A DNA stretch of 64,000 bases, taken from contig JBQVNP010000001.1 in NCBI GenBank assembly GCA_052436255.1, forward strand, positions 62,001 through 126,000. Direction: 5' to 3'. The notes beneath the pieces were generated by a model. The model was not told the origin of the DNA and ran no database searches. It saw nothing but the letters and a program-made list of their open reading frames with translations. Shown here in pieces: positions 25,301-28,300 of this stretch (the first letter of the stretch is position 1; the number at the start of each line of letters is the position of its first letter). The position numbers were made by a program, and so were the translations under genes. Source of the DNA: Pelomonas sp052436255. Its GTDB lineage: Bacteria > Pseudomonadota > Gammaproteobacteria > Burkholderiales > Burkholderiaceae_C.

Positions 25301-28300
25301 TCTATGGCATTGCCGTCACCACCGAGCGCCTGATCGAGCTGCCGGGCCCCTTCACGGGCGCCTGGGTCGATCTCAACGGCTACCTGAAGAAGACCGTCAA
25401 CCTGCTGGCCTGGGAACAGGGCGGTGACGACGTGGTCTATGGCGGCCTGGGCGACGACTTCATCCACGGCGGTGCCGGCGACGACGCTCTCTCGGGGGCC
25501 GAGGCGCTGCAGCCCTTCTTTGACGACGTGCGCGCGGCCACCGCCGCGCCCTTCCGCTACGACCCCGTGACGCGGAAGATGGACTTCTACGACGCCGACC
25601 GGCCGATGCTGAAGGTGGCGGGCTTCCTGTTGAACTTCGACGCCTTCGACCGTGGCGTGCTGATCGAGGACGGCAAGGACCAGATCTTCGGTGACCTGGG
25701 CAACGACGCGCTGTTCGGCGGCACCGGTCACGACCGCCTGTTCGGCGGCCTGGGTGACGACTACCACCAGCTCGACGACAACCTCGACACCAACGGCGGA
25801 CTCAACGACGAGACCGACGACGCCACCGACGTGCAGAACACCGCTGGCGCGGGCGACTTCGCCTACGGTGGCGGCGGCTTGGACGTGTTGATCGCAAACA
25901 CCGGCCACGACCGCATGTTCGACTGGACAGGCGAGTTCAACAGCTTCATCGTGCCGTTCAGCCGCTTCGGCGCGCCGACCATCAACCGGCTGATCTCGCC
26001 CGCCACACTGCTGTTCATCACGGATCTGGCCACCGCCGGCGGTGCCGACCGGTCGCTGGCCGAGCCCAATGGCGAGATCGGCCTGGTGACGCAGCGCGAC
26101 CCCGAGTGGAACGACCAGCACGGCGGCCCCCGTGACCCGCAGCCCGGCAACGGGCGTGCGCGCTACGACGACAGCGGCGGCAAGGAAGACGACCGCACCC
26201 TGGCGCCGCTGCAGACCCAGCACGGCAGCACGCCCAGCGGCGGCGTGCCCGGCACACCCGATGCAGCGGTGATCAACATCGAGAGCGCCATCAACGCCGT
26301 GGCCGCGCTGACGCCCACGGTGGCCGAGGATGCCGACCTGCCGCCGGGTCCGGCGCTGACGGCCGGCGCAGCGCTGACCTTGACATACCTGGTGCGCAAT
26401 CTGACCCCCGACGGCTCGCCGATCTTCAACCTGCGTCTCATTGACGACGCCGGCACGCCGGGCAACCTGGCCGACGACTTCGTGCCGGTCTACGTCAGCG
26501 GTGACGATGGCGACAACGCGTTGGAAGCAGGCGAGGTGTGGCTCTACGCCGCGCCGGCCGGGCTCACGACGCAAGCCGGCGCGCAGCGCCATCAGGCCAC
26601 CGTGCGTGGCACTTCGACGGCGGGCGACGCCGTCGAGGACGGCGACCTTGTCTACTACAACGGCTCCGGTACACCGCTGCCGGGCATCCGCATCGAGAAG
26701 GCCATCAACGCCGTCAACCCGCTGGCGCCGACGGTCGCTGAGGACGCCGACAGCGCCCCCGGCCAGACGCTGGCGGTAGGCACGCCCGTCACCTGGACCT
26801 ACCAGCTCATCAACACCGGTGCCGAGGCGCTGGAGATCACCTCGCTAAGCGACGACTTCGGCACGCCGAGCGTGGCGGGTGATGATTTCGCACCCCTGGC
26901 GGTGACAGTCACGGTGAGCGGTGCGGCTTTCAACGTCGGCGACAGCGACCGTGACAACCTGCTGGACGCGGGCGAAGTCTGGCTGTTCACCTCGGCCGGG
27001 ACCTCTGCCGGCGGCTACAGGGTCGTGGCGGGTGCCTACAGCAACCTGGCCCGCGTCAACGCCATGGGCGTCAACTCGCGCGCCACCGTCAGCGACGACG
27101 ACGCGGCCCACCACTTTGGCGACCAGACGCCGGGGGTGGTGGGCGTGCGGCTGGAGAAGGCCGTCAACGCGGCCAACCCCAACGCGCCCACGGCCTACGA
27201 GGACGCCGACTTTCCCACCGGGCCGATCGTGTCGGTGGGCAGTACGGTGGTCTGGACTTACCAGGTCATCAACACCGGCAGCGTCGCTTTCGCGGTGACC
27301 CAGCTGCGTGACGACGCCGGCACCGGCCTCATCACGTCCGACGACTTCACGCCTGTGGCCGTGCTGGCCGCCGGAAGCAGCTTCAATGTCGGTGACCTCG
27401 ACCGCGACGGGCTGGTCGACGTCAACGAAGTCTGGCTCTACCAAGCCACTGGCACCGCGCTGGCCGGGCAGTATGTGAACAGCGCCCGGGTCGTGGTGAC
27501 GGAAGCCGTCACCGGCGCCACGGCTACGTCGACCGATCTGGCCCACCACTACGGCAGTGCACCGGGCCTGGTGGTCGTGAAGGCAGTCAATGCGGTCAAG
27601 CCCCTGACACCGACGACAGCCGAAGACGCCAACAGCCCGACCACGCCGGTGGTGCTGGCCGCCGGCGCCACGGTGGTCTTCAGCTATGCGGTGACCAACA
27701 CCGGCAACGACGCGCTGGCCACGGTGACGCTGGTTGACGACGCGGGCACCGTGGGCCTCACGACCGATGACTTCGTGCCGGCGCCGGTGACCGTTACCGC
27801 GGGCGGCAAGGTCTACAACACCGGCGACTCGAACAAGAACGGCCTGCTCGACCGCAACGAGGTCTGGCTCTACACCGCCACCCGTACCGTCGGGGCAGGC
27901 CTCGTCACGAATTTTGCCAATGTCAGCGCGGTGAACACGCGCACGCAGCTGACCTTGCGCGACGACGACCCGGCGAATGTCTTTGGTGCCGTGGCGCGCA
28001 TCGACGTCGAGAAGGCCATCAACGCCGTCAACCCGGCGCGCCCGACTGCCGCGGAGGATGCCGACGACCCGGCCCGCCCGGTCGTGCTGAACCAGGGCGC
28101 CAGCGTCACTTTCACCTACCTGCTGAGCAACACCGGCAACGGCGCCCTGGCGGTGAACTCGCTGGTCGACGACGCCGGCACACCCGGCTCGACCTCGGAC
28201 GACTTCACGCCTATCGCGGTGCTCAGTGGCGCCTACAACGTGGGCGACACCAACCGCAACGGCCTGCTCGACGTGGGTGAGGACTGGCGCTACACCTCGG

